A stretch of 13,045 bases of DNA, from contig JAUVPY010000019.1 in the NCBI GenBank assembly GCA_030598425.1, positions 1 through 13,045 on the forward strand, given 5' to 3'. The notes under the pieces were generated by a model. That model worked only from the letters and a program-made list of their open reading frames with translations. It had not been told where the DNA came from and made no database searches. How positions within the stretch are numbered: position 1 is the first letter of the stretch; every line of letters begins with the position of its first letter. The DNA comes from Anaerolineae bacterium. GTDB lineage: Bacteria; Chloroflexota; Anaerolineae; 4572-78; NAK82. The position numbers and the translations under genes were made by a program. Below are positions 12,750 to 13,045 of the stretch, piece after piece.

Positions 12750-12788
12750 CCAATCATCCAGCCTTCCAACCTTCCAATCTCCCAATTG
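12750..12788. repeat. CTTCCAAT-type repeat overlapping the end of the DUF1537 gene
   Basis: CCTTCCAACCTTCCAATCTC-type units run across the last codons and stop codon of the kinase gene, so the repeat encodes its final residues (RLEGWKAG). Confidence 0.7.
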
Positions 12789-13045
12789 CCACCGCCAGCG
12801 CCTCGTCCGCGCCAAAGCCACCCGCCTTGGTAACGACCGGCAGGCCGGGGAGAACGCCGCCCAGCAGGACGCCCCAGGCGATACCAGGCTGGGTTTCGCC
12901 GCGCAGCCAGAGAGCTGACCCACCCAGCGCGGCGCACGCGGCACTCGCAGTATCCCCACCGGTGAGGACCAGCCCTCCTACGTGACCTCCGGCGACCAGT
13001 CCCCGCGTCATTCTCCCCAGAGCGTCGGCCACCGCCTGGCCGTCG
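12754..13045 (-). CDS. DUF1537 four-carbon acid sugar kinase, C-terminal part (cut by the window edge)
   Basis: Only the last 96 codons are in the window; the frame stays open to the edge. The visible part holds the nucleotide-binding signature of the C-terminal domain: LVLTGGDTASA, then GETQPGIAWGVLLGGVLPGLPVVTKAGGFG, which is typical of DUF1537 (OtnK/DtnK-like) kinases. These phosphorylate four-carbon acid sugars such as D-threonate, D-erythronate or oxo-tetronate. Pairing with the PdxA2 gene 30 bases downstream supports the D-threonate/D-erythronate branch. The C-terminus RLEGWKAG is encoded by an intergenic-type repeat and is probably not part of the ancestral protein. Confidence 0.88.
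   Translation of the reverse strand, partial: DGQAVADALGRMTRGLVAGGHVGGLVLTGGDTASAACAALGGSALWLRGETQPGIAWGVLLGGVLPGLPVVTKAGGFGADEALAVAIGRLEGWKAG

Noticed and set aside
11824..12918. Plus-strand 364-codon frame opposite the PdxA2 gene.
   Set aside because: It is a long antisense frame typical of GC-rich DNA, with no recognisable motif, and it covers two clear genes on the other strand.

Overview
The window is GC-rich bacterial DNA. Apart from an insertion sequence at the left edge, every gene lies on the minus strand. The mix of genes (deazaflavin/F420-type nitroreductase, golvesin-domain M23 peptidase, VIT1-type transporter, DUF1537/PdxA2 pair, several toxin-antitoxin modules) and the short 8-bp tandem repeats between genes would fit a Chloroflexota (Anaerolineae-like) genome. 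That placement is an inference, because no marker gene is present.

Layout from left to right. 83-1552: an IS481-like insertion sequence with 27-bp imperfect terminal inverted repeats and one DDE transposase on the plus strand. 1584-1919: a STAS anti-sigma-factor antagonist. 2133-2879: a TPR lipoprotein. 3032-3850: a membrane site-2-type M50 protease, preceded by a seven-unit 8-bp tandem repeat. 3983-5163: an organomercurial-lyase (MerB-like) gene running in frame into an ArsN2-type acetyltransferase. 5254-5763: a nitroreductase. 5880-6604: a VapBC-like module. 6647-7627: an M23 peptidase. 7753-8293: a MazEF-like module. 8355-9563: a class V aminotransferase. 9639-10450: a frameshifted VIT1/CCC1 transporter. 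10662-11651: a CPBP protease. 11728-12723 and 12754 to the edge: PdxA2 and the C-terminus of a DUF1537 acid-sugar kinase.

The main discovery is the MerB-like gene. Its reading frame is broken by only two codons before the acetyltransferase part, and both are UGA. They fall at the positions of the two catalytic cysteines of MerB (Cys96 and Cys159 in the R831b enzyme), and the catalytic Asp99 equivalent is kept. Each UGA is followed by a perfect 7-bp hairpin at the spacing expected of a bacterial SECIS element. The hairpin after the second UGA has a GGUC loop like that of E. coli fdhF. I therefore read the gene as a double-selenocysteine organometal lyase fused to an ArsN2 domain, a possible organomercury or organoarsenic detoxification enzyme. 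A single-base frameshift interrupts the ArsN2 part. A second frameshift, in the VIT1 gene, leaves open whether the indels are assembly errors.

Other structure worth attention: both toxin-antitoxin promoters carry palindromic operators sharing the 8-mer ACACGTGT, and polypurine/polypyrimidine 8-bp repeats sit immediately downstream of several stop codons.
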